Source: Arthrobacter globiformis (lineage in GTDB: Bacteria; Actinomycetota; Actinomycetes; Actinomycetales; Micrococcaceae). From it: a stretch of DNA of 64,000 nucleotides. Below the pieces are notes generated by a model that was not told where the DNA came from, ran no database searches, and was given only the letters and a program-made list of their open reading frames with translations. Shown here in pieces: positions 24,877 through 33,927 of the stretch. Positions within the stretch are counted from its first letter, which is position 1. The number at the start of each line of letters is the position of its first letter. The stretch is from assembly GCF_030817195.1 (NCBI RefSeq), contig NZ_JAUSYZ010000001.1:2728001-2792000 (forward strand), written 5' to 3'. A program made the translations under genes and the position numbers.

Positions 24877-26091
24877 GTGATCACAGTGGAGGATTGGGCG
24901 CTTATTCGGCGGTTGCATCTTGCCGAGGGTGAGTCGATGAGGTCGATAGCGGCGCGGCTGGACATTTCCCGGAACACGGTCGCGAAAGCGGTCAGCGCTG
25001 AGAGCCCGCCGACGTATGTTCGGGCGCCTCGGGACTCCGGGATCAAAGCGGTCGAGCCGGCCATACGGGCGCTGCTGAGGGAGAACCCGCGGATGCCGGC
25101 CACGGTGCTTGCAGAACGCGTGGGCTGGTCCGGGTCGCCGGCCTGGTTCAGGGAAAACGTGGCCAGGATCCGGCCGGAGTATGCCCCGGCTGACCCTGCT
25201 GACCGGATCACTTACGAACCCGGGGATCAGGCGCAGTGCGACCTGTGGTTCCCGGAGGTGCGAATCCCGGTTGGGGCGGGAAAGCCAAGGATCCTGCCGG
25301 TGCTGGTCATGGTGTCCTCGCATTCGCGGTTCGTCATGGCGCGGATGATTCCGTCCCGCATGACCGGGGATTTGCTGGCCGGGATGTGGGAGCTGATCGG
25401 TGGTTTGGGGGCGGTTCCGAGGCGGCTGATCTGGGACAACGAAACCGGGATCGGGCGACGGAACAGCTTCGCGGCCGGAGTGCCGGCGTTCGCTGGAGTG
25501 CTCGCGACCAGGATCGTGCAGGTCAGGCCCTACGACCCGGAGAGCAAGGGAGTCGTGGAGCGGACGAACCAGTTCCTGGAGACCTCGTTCCTGCCGGGAC
25601 GGTCCTTCGCTTCGCCGGAGGACTTCAACGCCCAGCTCGCGGAGTGGCTGCTCAAGGCCAATACCCGGCTGGTCCGCCGGATTGGTGCCCGGCCCACGGA
25701 ACTTCTCCCTCAGGACAAGGCGGCGATGCTTGGATTGCCGCCGGTTCCGCCGGTGACAGGGTTCGCGGCGAGGGTCAGGCTCCCACGGGATTACTACGTC
25801 AGGATGGGATCCAACGACTACTCCGTGCACCCGCAGGCTATCGGTAGGTTCGTCGACGTCACCGCAGACCTGGACACTGTCCGCGTCAGCCTGGATGGCA
25901 GAAGCGTCGGAGACCACTCCCGCTCTTGGGGCACTGGCCTGACGATCACCGATCCGGTCCACGTCGACGCTGCCCGCACGCTGCGGAAAGCCTTCCAAAA
26001 CCCGGTGCCCGCGGAGCCCGCGGGAGTGCGGGACCTGGCCGACTACGACCGCGCATTCGGCGTCGTTCTCGATGATGGGCAGGTCGCCTGA
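24877..26091 (+). CDS. istA: IS21 transposase IstA
   Basis: A 404-residue DDE transposase. The N-terminal helix-turn-helix (LHLAEGESMRSIAARLDISR) is followed by the catalytic core with aspartates in QAQCDLWFPEVRIPVG and RLIWDNETGIGRR and the glutamate in SKGVVERTNQFLETSFL; the C-terminal DNA-binding part has YVRMGSNDYSVHPQAIGRF. It overlaps istB by one base (TGATG), as is usual for the coupled pair. Confidence 0.93.
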   Translation: MITVEDWALIRRLHLAEGESMRSIAARLDISRNTVAKAVSAESPPTYVRAPRDSGIKAVEPAIRALLRENPRMPATVLAERVGWSGSPAWFRENVARIRPEYAPADPADRITYEPGDQAQCDLWFPEVRIPVGAGKPRILPVLVMVSSHSRFVMARMIPSRMTGDLLAGMWELIGGLGAVPRRLIWDNETGIGRRNSFAAGVPAFAGVLATRIVQVRPYDPESKGVVERTNQFLETSFLPGRSFASPEDFNAQLAEWLLKANTRLVRRIGARPTELLPQDKAAMLGLPPVPPVTGFAARVRLPRDYYVRMGSNDYSVHPQAIGRFVDVTADLDTVRVSLDGRSVGDHSRSWGTGLTITDPVHVDAARTLRKAFQNPVPAEPAGVRDLADYDRAFGVVLDDGQVA

Positions 26092-26879
26092 TGCCCGAAG
26101 CCAAAGAAACCGCAGGACAGATCGAGTACTACTCCCGGGCCATGAAGGCACCCCGTATCCGGGAAGCAGCGGCCCGGCTCGCTGACCAGGCAAGAGACGG
26201 CGGCTGGACCCACGAGGAATACCTCGCCGCGGTCCTGTCCCGGGAAGTCGCCGCCAGGGAGGCCTCCGGAGCTGAAGCCCGGGCCAGGGCCGCAGGATTC
26301 CCGGCCCGAAAATCGCTCGAGGACTTCAGCTTCGACCACCAGCCCGGCCTCAAACGCGACACCATCGCGCACCTGGCCACGGGCGCATTCCTCAGCGAAG
26401 CGTCCAACATTGTCCTGCTCGGCCCACCCGGAACCGGCAAGACACATCTCGCTACCGGGCTGGGCCTCCGGGCCACCCTGCTCGGCCACCGGGTCCTGTT
26501 CGCCACCGCCATCGACTGGGTCGCCCGGCTCCAGGCTGCTCATCAAAATGGGCGGCTGCCACAGGAACTAGTCAGGCTGCGCCGCTGCGGGCTGATCATC
26601 GTCGACGAGGTCGGCTACATCCCGTTCGAGCAGGACGCGGCGAACCTGTTCTTCCAACTCGTCTCATCGCGCTACGAACACGCCTCGCTGATCCTGACCT
26701 CGAACCTGCCCTTCGCCCGCTGGGGTGACGTCTTCGGAGACCAGGTCGTGGCGTCGGCCATGATTGACCGGATCGTCCACCACGCCGAAGTCATTACCCT
26801 CAAGGGCTCCAGCTACCGGCTCAAACACACGCAAGCGGACTCGTTGCCCTCGACACGGCCAGAAAATACGGCAAAATAA
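26091..26879 (+). CDS. istB: IS21 helper ATPase IstB
   Basis: A 262-residue AAA+ ATPase. Walker A is LLGPPGTGKTHLATGL and Walker B is GLIIVDEVGYIPF; LILTSNLPFARWGDVFGDQV is the sensor segment and VITLKGSSYRLK the IstB tail. It delivers target DNA to IstA. The start overlaps the istA stop. Confidence 0.93.
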   Translation: MPEAKETAGQIEYYSRAMKAPRIREAAARLADQARDGGWTHEEYLAAVLSREVAAREASGAEARARAAGFPARKSLEDFSFDHQPGLKRDTIAHLATGAFLSEASNIVLLGPPGTGKTHLATGLGLRATLLGHRVLFATAIDWVARLQAAHQNGRLPQELVRLRRCGLIIVDEVGYIPFEQDAANLFFQLVSSRYEHASLILTSNLPFARWGDVFGDQVVASAMIDRIVHHAEVITLKGSSYRLKHTQADSLPSTRPENTAK

Positions 26880-27757
26880 CCAACGTCAACGTGGCTCAGT
26901 TTTCAACCCGCGAAATGGCTCACTTTTCGACCATCGCTGACAGCAGGCGGGGTTGTTGCCGGGGCAGCTGCAGCTCGTCGCGTTCGTGATGCTCGCTATT
27001 TTGGAGCTCACCGTTCCGTTGTGGGCCGAACGGACAGGTCACAGCAGCTGGCATCCGCATCATATCGCCGAGCGGTATGGCCTGTTCGCGATCATTCTGT
27101 TCGGTGAAAGCGTGCTGGCCGCATCGAATGGCGTGGCCGCTGCATTAAGGTCCGGCGGCGTGAGCGCATACTTGATTGCTGTCTCGGCGGCCAGCCTCGC
27201 GCTGTTGTTCGCCCTGTGGTGGTTGTACTTCCTCCAGCCGGCGGGTGAGACATTGTCGGCAAATCGTGACAAATCGTACCAATGGGGATACTGGCACTTC
27301 CCCATCTTTGCGGCCTTAGCCGCCCTCGGAGCAGGCCTCGAAGTTACGACCACGCTCCCGCTGACCGGACCGCAGCCCCTGGCGCAGGCGTTTATCGCCG
27401 GGTACTGCGTCGCGATTCCGACCGCCGTTTTCGTGGGATTGTTGTGGGCGATTCACGCGCCCCTCACGGTCCTGCGAGTCGTCCGCCCGCCGGTGATATT
27501 GCCAGCGGTGGGGACGGTGCTGGTGATTCCGGCTAGCGTCAGTGCGATCGGGGTTGCCGGAGTGGTTGGCGGAATCGCGGTTGTGAGTGCACTGGTCGTC
27601 GTGGTGACGGTGTTGCAACCCGGACAGAAGCGGGAAGCAAGCTGATCGATCACGGATCCTGCCGCGTGGCACTTTTCGGCTGTTCCGAAAGTTGGCCCAG
27701 ACAAGCCCCCGGAGTTACGAACTTTGGCGCTGAACTAGCGTGCAATTTTCCCAAGGC

Positions 27758-27783
27758 TGTCACAGATTGATTTGGACCCGGTC
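27758..27783 (+). promoter_or_regulatory. Candidate ECF41-type promoter 1
   Basis: TGTCACA, 15 bases, GGTCATAG, about 60 bases before the first NmrA-type gene. TGTCACA with a CGTC-like -10 at this spacing is the known ECF41 pattern; the same arrangement precedes both paralogues. Confidence 0.5.
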
Positions 27784-27843
27784 ATAGCTGGCAGACGGAA
27801 TGTCACTACATTCCGCTAAGCCATTATCAAAGGGAAGATCATC

Positions 27844-28590
27844 ATGAAGATCGTTGTTATCGGCGGCACTGGCCTGATCGGCAAGCAGGTTGTGGAGATT
27901 CTAAGCAGTCAGGGCCATGAGGCGATAGCGGCGTCCCCTTCCACCGGGGTGGATTCGGTGACCGGCCAGGGATTGGATGAGGCGATGGCGGGGGCGGACG
28001 TAGTTGTCGACCTGACGAACACCGCCGATTTCGATGAGAAGGTAGTCGTTCCCTTCTTCTCCACTTCATCTCACAATCTTCTCGCCGCCGAGAAAAAGGC
28101 AGGCGTGCGACATCATGTGGCTCTGTCCGTCGTTGGAACCGACCGTATCGGGGCCGTCAGCTACTTTGCCGGAAAGACTGCGCAGGAGAAGGCTGTTAGA
28201 GAAGGCGGAGTGCCGTACACCATTCTGCGGGCCACTCAATTCTTCGAGTTCATCCCGATGATCGCTGACGCCGGAACAAGCGGCGGGTCGGTTTATGTGA
28301 CAAGTCACCTGATGCAACCGATGGCTGCTGCAGACGTTGCTCGCATTGTGGCGGAGACGGCGGTCTCGCCTGCGATTGACGGCGTCCTTGAAATGGCGGG
28401 CCCTGAGCGCACAGGACTTAATGAATTCGTGGGTCGGGTTCTCGCGGCCCGCAATGATTCCCGCCCAGTGGTCATTGATACCGAAGCCGGCTACTTCGGT
28501 ATACCGATCGAAGAGACAAGCATCGTTCCCGTCGGTGAAACCCGCATCGGGGACATCACCCTCAAGGAGTGGCTGAACTTGACGTCATAG
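27844..28590 (+). CDS. NmrA-like NAD(P)-binding SDR, paralogue 1
   Basis: A 248-residue atypical SDR: MKIVVIGGTGLIGKQVVEIL, VDLTNTADFDEK, HHVALSVVGTDRIGAVSYFA, GKTAQEKAVREGGVPYTILR, ATQFFEFIPMIAD. The Tyr-x3-Lys pair is partly kept as YFAGK. It starts after AAAGGGAAGATCATC. It has two paralogues in the next 4 kb. In ECF41 loci such oxidoreductases are the direct target of the sigma factor; the substrate is unknown. Confidence 0.85.
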   Translation: MKIVVIGGTGLIGKQVVEILSSQGHEAIAASPSTGVDSVTGQGLDEAMAGADVVVDLTNTADFDEKVVVPFFSTSSHNLLAAEKKAGVRHHVALSVVGTDRIGAVSYFAGKTAQEKAVREGGVPYTILRATQFFEFIPMIADAGTSGGSVYVTSHLMQPMAAADVARIVAETAVSPAIDGVLEMAGPERTGLNEFVGRVLAARNDSRPVVIDTEAGYFGIPIEETSIVPVGETRIGDITLKEWLNLTS

Positions 28591-28866
28591 CACGGCCTGT
28601 AGCTACGTCTCCGCGACTATAGGAGATTTCGCCAGCAGCGTTTCTCCCGATTAACGGACGCTACCCAGCTCCGGACACCATAGCCAGGACATCGGCTAGC
28701 TCGGCCGCAGCATGACCGCAGGCTGGAATTCACCGCGTTGAACCCGGACCATCTCTCCGGGCGTTACAAGGGTTGGCACCTGACCTATGGCGTCCCATTG
28801 TGAGCCTGTCAACGGCACCCACTATGACGCAGTACCCGGACGCGGATGAAGCAATCTTCCTCAGGC

Positions 28867-28893
28867 CGTCACAGATTGTGTTGGTACATGGTC
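28867..28893 (+). promoter_or_regulatory. Candidate ECF41-type promoter 2
   Basis: CGTCACA, 16 bases, GGTCATAG, about 58 bases before the second NmrA-type gene. The stretch through GTCATAGCTGG is nearly the same as at promoter 1. Confidence 0.5.
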
Positions 28894-28950
28894 ATAGCTG
28901 GTGGACGGATGTCACTGCATCCCTCTGCGTCACTTATCGGAAGGAAGATC

Positions 28951-29694
28951 ATGAAGATCGTAGTTATCGGCGGAACCGGACTCATCGGGTCGAAACTGGT
29001 CAACAAGCTCGGCGAACACGGACACGAAGCAGTGGCCGCTTCCCCTGACTCGGGTGTGAACACCCTCACCGGCGAAGGCCTCGCGGACGTGCTGCAGGGA
29101 GCCGACACTGTAGTCGACGTGTCGAACTCGCCCTCGTTTGAAGATGCAGCTGTGCTGAACTTCTTCACTACCTCCACCCGCAACCAGCTCGCCGCGGAGA
29201 AGGAAGCCGATGTCGGCCACCACGTCGCACTGTCGGTCGTCGGCACCGAGCGTCTGGCCGAAAGCGGCTACTTCCGGGCGAAAATCGCCCAGGAGAAGCT
29301 CATCAAGGAATCAGGTGTCCCGTACTCCATTGTCCATGCGACGCAGTTTTTCGAGTTCGTCAAGAGCATCGCACAGGCCGCGACCGACGGAAACACCGTT
29401 CGTCTGTCACCCGCGCTGATTCAGCCCATGGCCGCTGAGGACGTAGCGACCGCTGTTGCCTCTACCGCCGTCGGAAATCCACAAAATGCCACCATCGAGG
29501 TCGCCGGCCCCGAGCAATTCGGTCTCGACGAGCTCATCCGCAAGGGCCTCAGCTTCCAAGGCGACCCCCGCGAGGTCGTCACCGACCCCAACGCACGCTA
29601 CTTCAACGCCCTGCTCCAGGATCGCGAACTGCTCCCCGGCAACGAAGCGACCATTTATAACACCCGCTTCGAAGAATGGCTGAACCAGCAGTAG
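28951..29694 (+). CDS. NmrA-like NAD(P)-binding SDR, paralogue 2
   Basis: A 247-residue protein starting MKIVVIGGTGLIGSKLVNKL after GGAAGGAAGATC. It has VDVSNSPSFEDAAVLNFFTT, HHVALSVVGTERLAESGYFR, KIAQEKLIKESGVPYSIVHA and TQFFEFVKSIAQAA. It is much closer to paralogue 3 than to paralogue 1, so 2 and 3 come from a later duplication. It may be co-transcribed with the AhpD-like gene 101 bases downstream. Confidence 0.86.
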   Translation: MKIVVIGGTGLIGSKLVNKLGEHGHEAVAASPDSGVNTLTGEGLADVLQGADTVVDVSNSPSFEDAAVLNFFTTSTRNQLAAEKEADVGHHVALSVVGTERLAESGYFRAKIAQEKLIKESGVPYSIVHATQFFEFVKSIAQAATDGNTVRLSPALIQPMAAEDVATAVASTAVGNPQNATIEVAGPEQFGLDELIRKGLSFQGDPREVVTDPNARYFNALLQDRELLPGNEATIYNTRFEEWLNQQ

Positions 29695-29795
29695 CCGGAC
29701 AGCGCGGGTGTCCTTCATCACGGAAGGCGTCGAGGGGCGCCCCCGCTCCCAGCATTTTTTCGATGCAAGGCAATACATTCTGAAAGCAGACCGCC

Positions 29796-30239
29796 ATGGG
29801 ACATCACATTCGCTTGAACCAGGCCGTCCCAGCGGCCTACAAGACCTTGCTGCTCCTAAACGACGAGTCCTCGGCCGCGGCCGCCGCTTCAGGTCTGGAA
29901 CCCCTCCTCATCGAGCTCGTCAAGATTCGCTGCTCCCAAATCAACGGCTGCGCGTTCTGCCTGAGAATGCACATCCGCGACGCCATCTCCCACGGCGAAA
30001 CCCAGGACCGCCTCGCCGTCCTGCCCGCCTGGCGGGATACCGGGTACTTCACCCCAGAAGAGAGACATGCCCTTGCCATCGCAGAGAGCACAACCCTGAT
30101 CTCCGACCGGCTGACCCTGCCCCAAGACGAACTGGCAGCACTCAACGACGACCAGATAGCCGCAGTGGAATGGGTGGCAATCACAATCAACGCGTTCAAC
30201 CGGGTGGCAATCTCCAGCCACTACGATGTCCGCAACTGA
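29796..30239 (+). CDS. AhpD-like/carboxymuconolactone decarboxylase family protein
   Basis: A 147-residue CMD-fold protein with the complete redox motif E-X11-C-X2-C-X3-H in ELVKIRCSQINGCAFCLRMH. Members reduce peroxides through the CxxC pair or decarboxylate lactones; the CxxC-H proton relay favours alkylhydroperoxidase-type activity. It sits among NmrA-type genes and an ECF41 sigma factor, the known ECF41 company, so a role in an oxidative or electrophile response is likely (inference). Confidence 0.87.
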   Translation: MGHHIRLNQAVPAAYKTLLLLNDESSAAAAASGLEPLLIELVKIRCSQINGCAFCLRMHIRDAISHGETQDRLAVLPAWRDTGYFTPEERHALAIAESTTLISDRLTLPQDELAALNDDQIAAVEWVAITINAFNRVAISSHYDVRN

Positions 30240-30404
30240 ACTCGGGCATCCAGCGGTACGCCCGGGGAGTCGTCAGTGAACCAATCCCATTCATGGTAGG
30301 GAACGTGGATCATGAAGTCACGGGCCGAAGGCCAACCTTACAGTGGCGCTTCCGCGTCAGCAGGAGCGCCACTGGCAGTGTTCACGGCCAGGAAAGGCGT
30401 CGAA

Positions 30405-31490
30405 CCATGACGGGCGTCACGAGGGTGGGCCGGAGTACGGTTGCGTTCCTGACCACGCTATGCACGGACGCGTCAACCCGACACTTCCGATCGTGGCCGA
30501 GCTTGTTCGTCGCGGTCACTCCGTTACGTACCACACCTCGCCGCGTTCAGCGAGGCGATTGCCACTACTGGTGCGACCGTGCGCCTCTACCCAGGGGGAG
30601 ACCAGCGACCCCCCGATCCGCCCGTTCCAGCCACGCTGTTGGAGGGGCATGCCCGTACTGCCGTCCGCGTGCTGCCGACTGTGCTCACTGATCTTCGAGG
30701 CATGCGGCCGGACCTTATCGTCCATGACTCCGCTTGTTTGTGGGGCGCAGTCGCCGCCAACGAACTCGGTGTGCCAGCGGCGTCGTCCTTTACTACGTTC
30801 GCGTTCAACCGGCACGTGCCAAGTCCCACTCGCGGCTCTTGGGAAACTGCTGGCCGGAGCGATGACTCGGCCGCGCAGCCTCCACGGGTACTCTGCGATC
30901 GCGCTGGGGGCTACACTGCCGCTTCAACACGCGCGGGTTACCACTGTTCGACCCGGGAAACATCCGCCAGCCGCTCAACCTCGTCTATACATCCCATGCG
31001 TTCCAGCCTCACGTCGAGAACTTCGACGAGTAGTACCGGTTCATCGGCCCAAGCCTCGGCGCCCGTCCAATCGATCCGTCGTTCACGCCCAATCTCCTGC
31101 AGGACCCGGTGCTGTACGCCTCACTGGGCACGATTTTCAACCCGGTCCCGCAGCTTCTTCACACCTTCGCAAACGCGCTCGCCCCGCTAGGTGTACTGCT
31201 CAGGGACGGTGGTCGTCTCCACCGGGCAGACCGATCCCGCGCTACTGGGACCGTTGCCTGCCAACGTCCTGGCCAGCCGCTTCGTGCCACAACTGGAGGT
31301 GCTGGCCCGCGCGGCACTGTTCGTCACCCATGGCGGGATGAACAGCGTCAACGAGGCCATGTATGCCGGCGTTCCGATGCTGGTGATCCCGCAGGGCGCC
31401 GAACAGCCGCTGGTAGCCGGTCGGGTCGCGGAGTCCGGTGCCGGCCTGTCTATTCGCGCCCAGGATGCTTTGGGTGCGGAGCGGGCGGAA
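30405..31490 (+). pseudogene. MGT-type UDP-glycosyltransferase, frameshifted and truncated
   Basis: Fragments in several frames rebuild a macrolide-type glycosyltransferase: HGRVNPTLPIVAELVRRGHS, VRLYPGGDQRPPDPPVPATL, LTDLRGMRPDLIVHDSACLW, GPLPANVLASRFVPQLEVLA and the nucleotide-sugar site LFVTHGGMNSVNEAMYAGVP. At least four frameshifts and a TAG interrupt it. At about 31490 it runs in frame into the region 4 part of an ECF41 sigma factor, so the 3' end of the gene was deleted. Confidence 0.75.
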
Positions 31491-32078
31491 GCGCTTGAGT
31501 TTGCGGTACTGCTCATTCTGGAAAAGCTATCGCCGACCGAACGTGCCGCCTATGTTTTGCGTGAGGCGTTCGATTACCCGTACCCGTAGATCGCCGAAAT
31601 CATCCAGGCCACGGAACCGACGGCTCGCCAACTCGTTAGCCGTGCTCGTAAACGCATTAAGGCGGAGCGCCGTTAACCCGTTGCTAGCCAGGAGCAGCAG
31701 CGGCTGCTGGAAGCATTTGTCGCTGCCGCTCGGACTGGGGACCTCTCGACTTTGGAGCGACTCTTCGCGGCAGACGTTGTCAGCTACTCGGACGGTGGCG
31801 GAGTTGTGCGGGCTTCGCGGATCCCGGTTTTCGGCAGGGAGCGGGTGGCCAAGTACATACGTGCTTTTGCAGACCGGTTCTGGGAGGGTGTCAGGGTCAG
31901 CCAGATACAGACCAACGGCCAGGCATCTGTGGTGCTTTCGCGCAATGACGAAGAGTTCCCGTTCGCGATCGTGACGGTGACGGGGTCACTTCAGGGAATC
32001 AACCAGGTGCTGTGGATGATGAATCCGGAAAAGCTGGGGGGAATTGCTGTCACAAATCCTGGGTCTGCTCGGTCTTAG
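31486..32078 (+). pseudogene. ECF41 sigma factor remnant fused to the glycosyltransferase relic
   Basis: ALEFAVLLILEKLSPTERAA matches region 4 of the intact sigma factor at 23349; ATEPTARQLVSRARKRIKAE, RLFAADVVSYSDGGGVVRAS and LWMMNPEKLGG continue through the SnoaL-like domain. Region 2 is missing and stops occur at 31588 (TAG) and 31675 (TAA). It is a dead second copy whose C-terminal end overlaps the promoter of NmrA paralogue 3. Confidence 0.8.
32048..32074 (+). promoter_or_regulatory. Candidate ECF41-type promoter 3
   Basis: TGTCACA, 16 bases, GGTCTTAG, 54 bases before NmrA paralogue 3 and within the last codons of the sigma-factor remnant. Confidence 0.5.
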
Positions 32079-32128
32079 TTGATGACCGGACGGCATTCAG
32101 GCCACGGGCACAAATCGAAAGGCTCATC

Positions 32129-32884
32129 ATGAAGATCGTAGTAATCGGCGGCACGGGACTTATTGGCTCAAAGCTCATTGAAAAGTTGTCCGAGCATGGA
32201 CACGAGGCTGTTGCCGCCTCCCCCAACTCCGGCGTCAATACCCTTACCGGTGAGGGACTTGCCGAGGTCCTGGTGGGTGCACAGGTAGTCGTGGATGTCT
32301 CCAACTCGCCATCGTGGGAAGACGAAGCTGTGATGGACTTCTTCAGGACTTCGACCAGTAACCTTCTCGCGGCCGAAGCCGTAGCGGGCGTCGGACACCA
32401 CGTTGCCCTGTCAGTCGTTGGAACCGACCGCCTGTTGGAAAGCGGGTACTTCCGCGCGAAAAGCGCCCAGGAGAAGCTGATCAAGGAATCCACCATCCCT
32501 TTCACGATCGTTCACGCGACCCAATTCTTCGAGTTCGTGATGAGCATCGCTGAGACTGGCGCCGTGGGTGACACGATTCGCATGTCGCCGGCCCTCATCC
32601 AGCCAATCTCAGCAGACGATGTCGCAAGCGCAGTGGGACGTGCTGCCGTTAGCGAGCCGATGAACGGCACTCTCGAGGTTGCAGGTCCCGACCAGTTTGG
32701 CCTTGACGAACTTGTCCGCAAGGCCTTGAGCTTCCACAATGATCCACGCGAAGTCATCTCCGACCCCGATGCACGCTACTACAACTTCGTGCGGCTGACC
32801 GGACGCGAGCTCCTCCCAAGTGATGATGCCCGCATCTTCGAAACCCGATTCGAGGACTGGCTGCCTCAGAACGTGGCACAGTAG
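32129..32884 (+). CDS. NmrA-like NAD(P)-binding SDR, paralogue 3
   Basis: A 251-residue protein starting MKIVVIGGTGLIGSKLIEKL after GAAAGGCTC. It shows VDVSNSPSWEDEAVMDFFRT, HHVALSVVGTDRLLESGYFR, KSAQEKLIKESTIPFTIVHA and PDQFGLDELVRKALSFHNDP. It lies directly after the dead sigma-factor copy, which suggests that a sigma-NmrA pair was duplicated as a unit and that this copy of the sigma gene later decayed. Confidence 0.86.
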   Translation: MKIVVIGGTGLIGSKLIEKLSEHGHEAVAASPNSGVNTLTGEGLAEVLVGAQVVVDVSNSPSWEDEAVMDFFRTSTSNLLAAEAVAGVGHHVALSVVGTDRLLESGYFRAKSAQEKLIKESTIPFTIVHATQFFEFVMSIAETGAVGDTIRMSPALIQPISADDVASAVGRAAVSEPMNGTLEVAGPDQFGLDELVRKALSFHNDPREVISDPDARYYNFVRLTGRELLPSDDARIFETRFEDWLPQNVAQ

Positions 32885-33545
32885 CTGCCATGCCGTGGTG
32901 GCCTCGATCGAATCTCCCCTTGGCCACCACGGCACTCCAGCATGCGGGGCCTGGGGAGTGTTGCTAAAGCTGGGTTTTGGCCAGGCGAGTGAGGCGACGA
33001 GCTGTATTGCGGCCATGCGTGCGATCGGCTAGGCCAGACGCGGTTGGCCCTTGAGGTGTATCCCTTGCTGCCAGGCCCGGGCCCGGCCCTCTTACACCGC
33101 CCACGCGTACCAAGCTACGTAGTGGGTGTGTCCAAGGAACCGGGACGGACCGTGGGCTCGTATCTATTGGCTTGCTGGTAACTGCCTCGAAGGGAACAAG
33201 CTCAGGTCTGCAAACGGCCTATATATCGGCCGTCCCCGCCGCGCCGGACTCGGTCCCCGGGCAGTGTCTGCCTGCCGGGGGACTGCGACCAGATGTGGCG
33301 AAACGCCACTTTCCAAGGTCTAGGGGGAACAGAGCAAGAAGACTTGCCTGAGCCGCGTTTGGCATCCAGTGCCGGACGCGGCGTACGGTTGGGGCTGTAG
33401 CCCGGTATGCCCCCCAATATGCCGTGCTACAGCCTTTTCACAGGCACACCGGACTGCCCGGCCGTTCGCCGCCGCCGCGGGGCGTCTCATGAACTCTAGT
33501 TCTCAGGAACGTCCGCCTCGGTCGTGACCTCGCACCCTGTGACTG
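32885..33545. other. Gap without an identified gene
   Basis: No gene was recognised. A GC-rich imperfect hairpin (GTCCCCGGGCAG..CTGCCTGCCGGGGGAC) lies at about 33254-33284. The sequence may contain old insertion-sequence ends. Confidence 0.35.
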
Positions 33546-33675
33546 TTAGCGGAGAATGGCGGTTAAATCGCAGTTCAAGATGGGGGTTTTCGAACCGTTT
33601 CGGCTGTGGACTTTATCCACTCCTTGCCGGCGTTCTTTGATCACTTGTCTCGCTCTAAGCGGGGATGCGACTCGA

Positions 33676-33888
33676 CTAGCTTGTGAGTGCTCGGGACCTT
33701 CGATAAAACGTTGCTCGGGACATTCCGAGATCGCGGGCAACCTGCGCAGCGGGGTCGCCGCCTTCGACCACGCCGTGATCCACATACAGGTCATCGCGTC
33801 TGACGCCGGCCGCCAGCAGATCCGCCTGCTGCCGGTCGATGGACTGCTGCCGCGTCGAAACGCGGGCATAACCGATCAGCTTCGGCAC
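33676..33888 (-). pseudogene. Serine recombinase (resolvase) with internal deletion
   Basis: The product keeps the N-terminal catalytic segment (MPKLIGYARVSTRQQSIDRQ, with the active serine; LLAAGVRRDDLYVDHGV) joined in frame to the C-terminal helix-turn-helix (EGGDPAAQVARDLGMSRATF, YRRSRAL). Resolvases of this group are about 190 residues; roughly 115 residues, including the rest of the catalytic domain, are missing. It cannot recombine DNA but could still bind its site. Confidence 0.7.
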
Positions 33889-33927
33889 AGGCTGCTCCGA
33901 TGTGTCGCATAACTAACGATGAATACA

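Larger units (their letters stand above)
24804..26942 (+). mobile_element. IS21-family insertion sequence, complete
   Basis: 2,139 bp. The left end starts TGTCGGTGACGGTCGAAAA and the reverse complement of the right end starts TGTCAGCGATGGTCGAAAA; each end carries a second inner repeat of TTGAAAACTGAGCCAC type. The target duplication GCAGG is present at 24799-24803 and 26943-26947. Both genes are intact, so it is likely active. Confidence 0.93.
24308..27645 (+). pseudogene. ltrA: Low-temperature-requirement A (LtrA) family membrane protein, split by IS21
   Basis: The 5' part (24308-24803) encodes SQLELLFDLTFVVAVASLTA and FFAIWWAWMNFTWFASAFD; the 3' part (26948-27645) continues in frame with ILELTVPLWAERTGHSSWHP, HHIAERYGLFAIILFGESVL and ALWWLYFLQPAGE. 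Removing 24804-26947, which includes one copy of the five-base target duplication, restores a single open frame (VLQQAGLLPGQ) of about 400 residues with many membrane helices. The host gene was intact until a recent IS21 insertion. Confidence 0.85.

Noticed and set aside
24766..26193. 475-codon minus-strand frame
   Set aside because: Fully antisense to istA with Arg/Pro/His-rich composition; the IS21 genes explain the segment.
29708..30691. 327-codon plus-strand frame across the AhpD-like gene
   Set aside because: Out of frame with the conserved AhpD-like protein and Arg/Pro/His-rich; spurious.
33676..33888. Functional resolvase
   Set aside because: Most of the catalytic domain is missing, so it is listed as a deleted relic.
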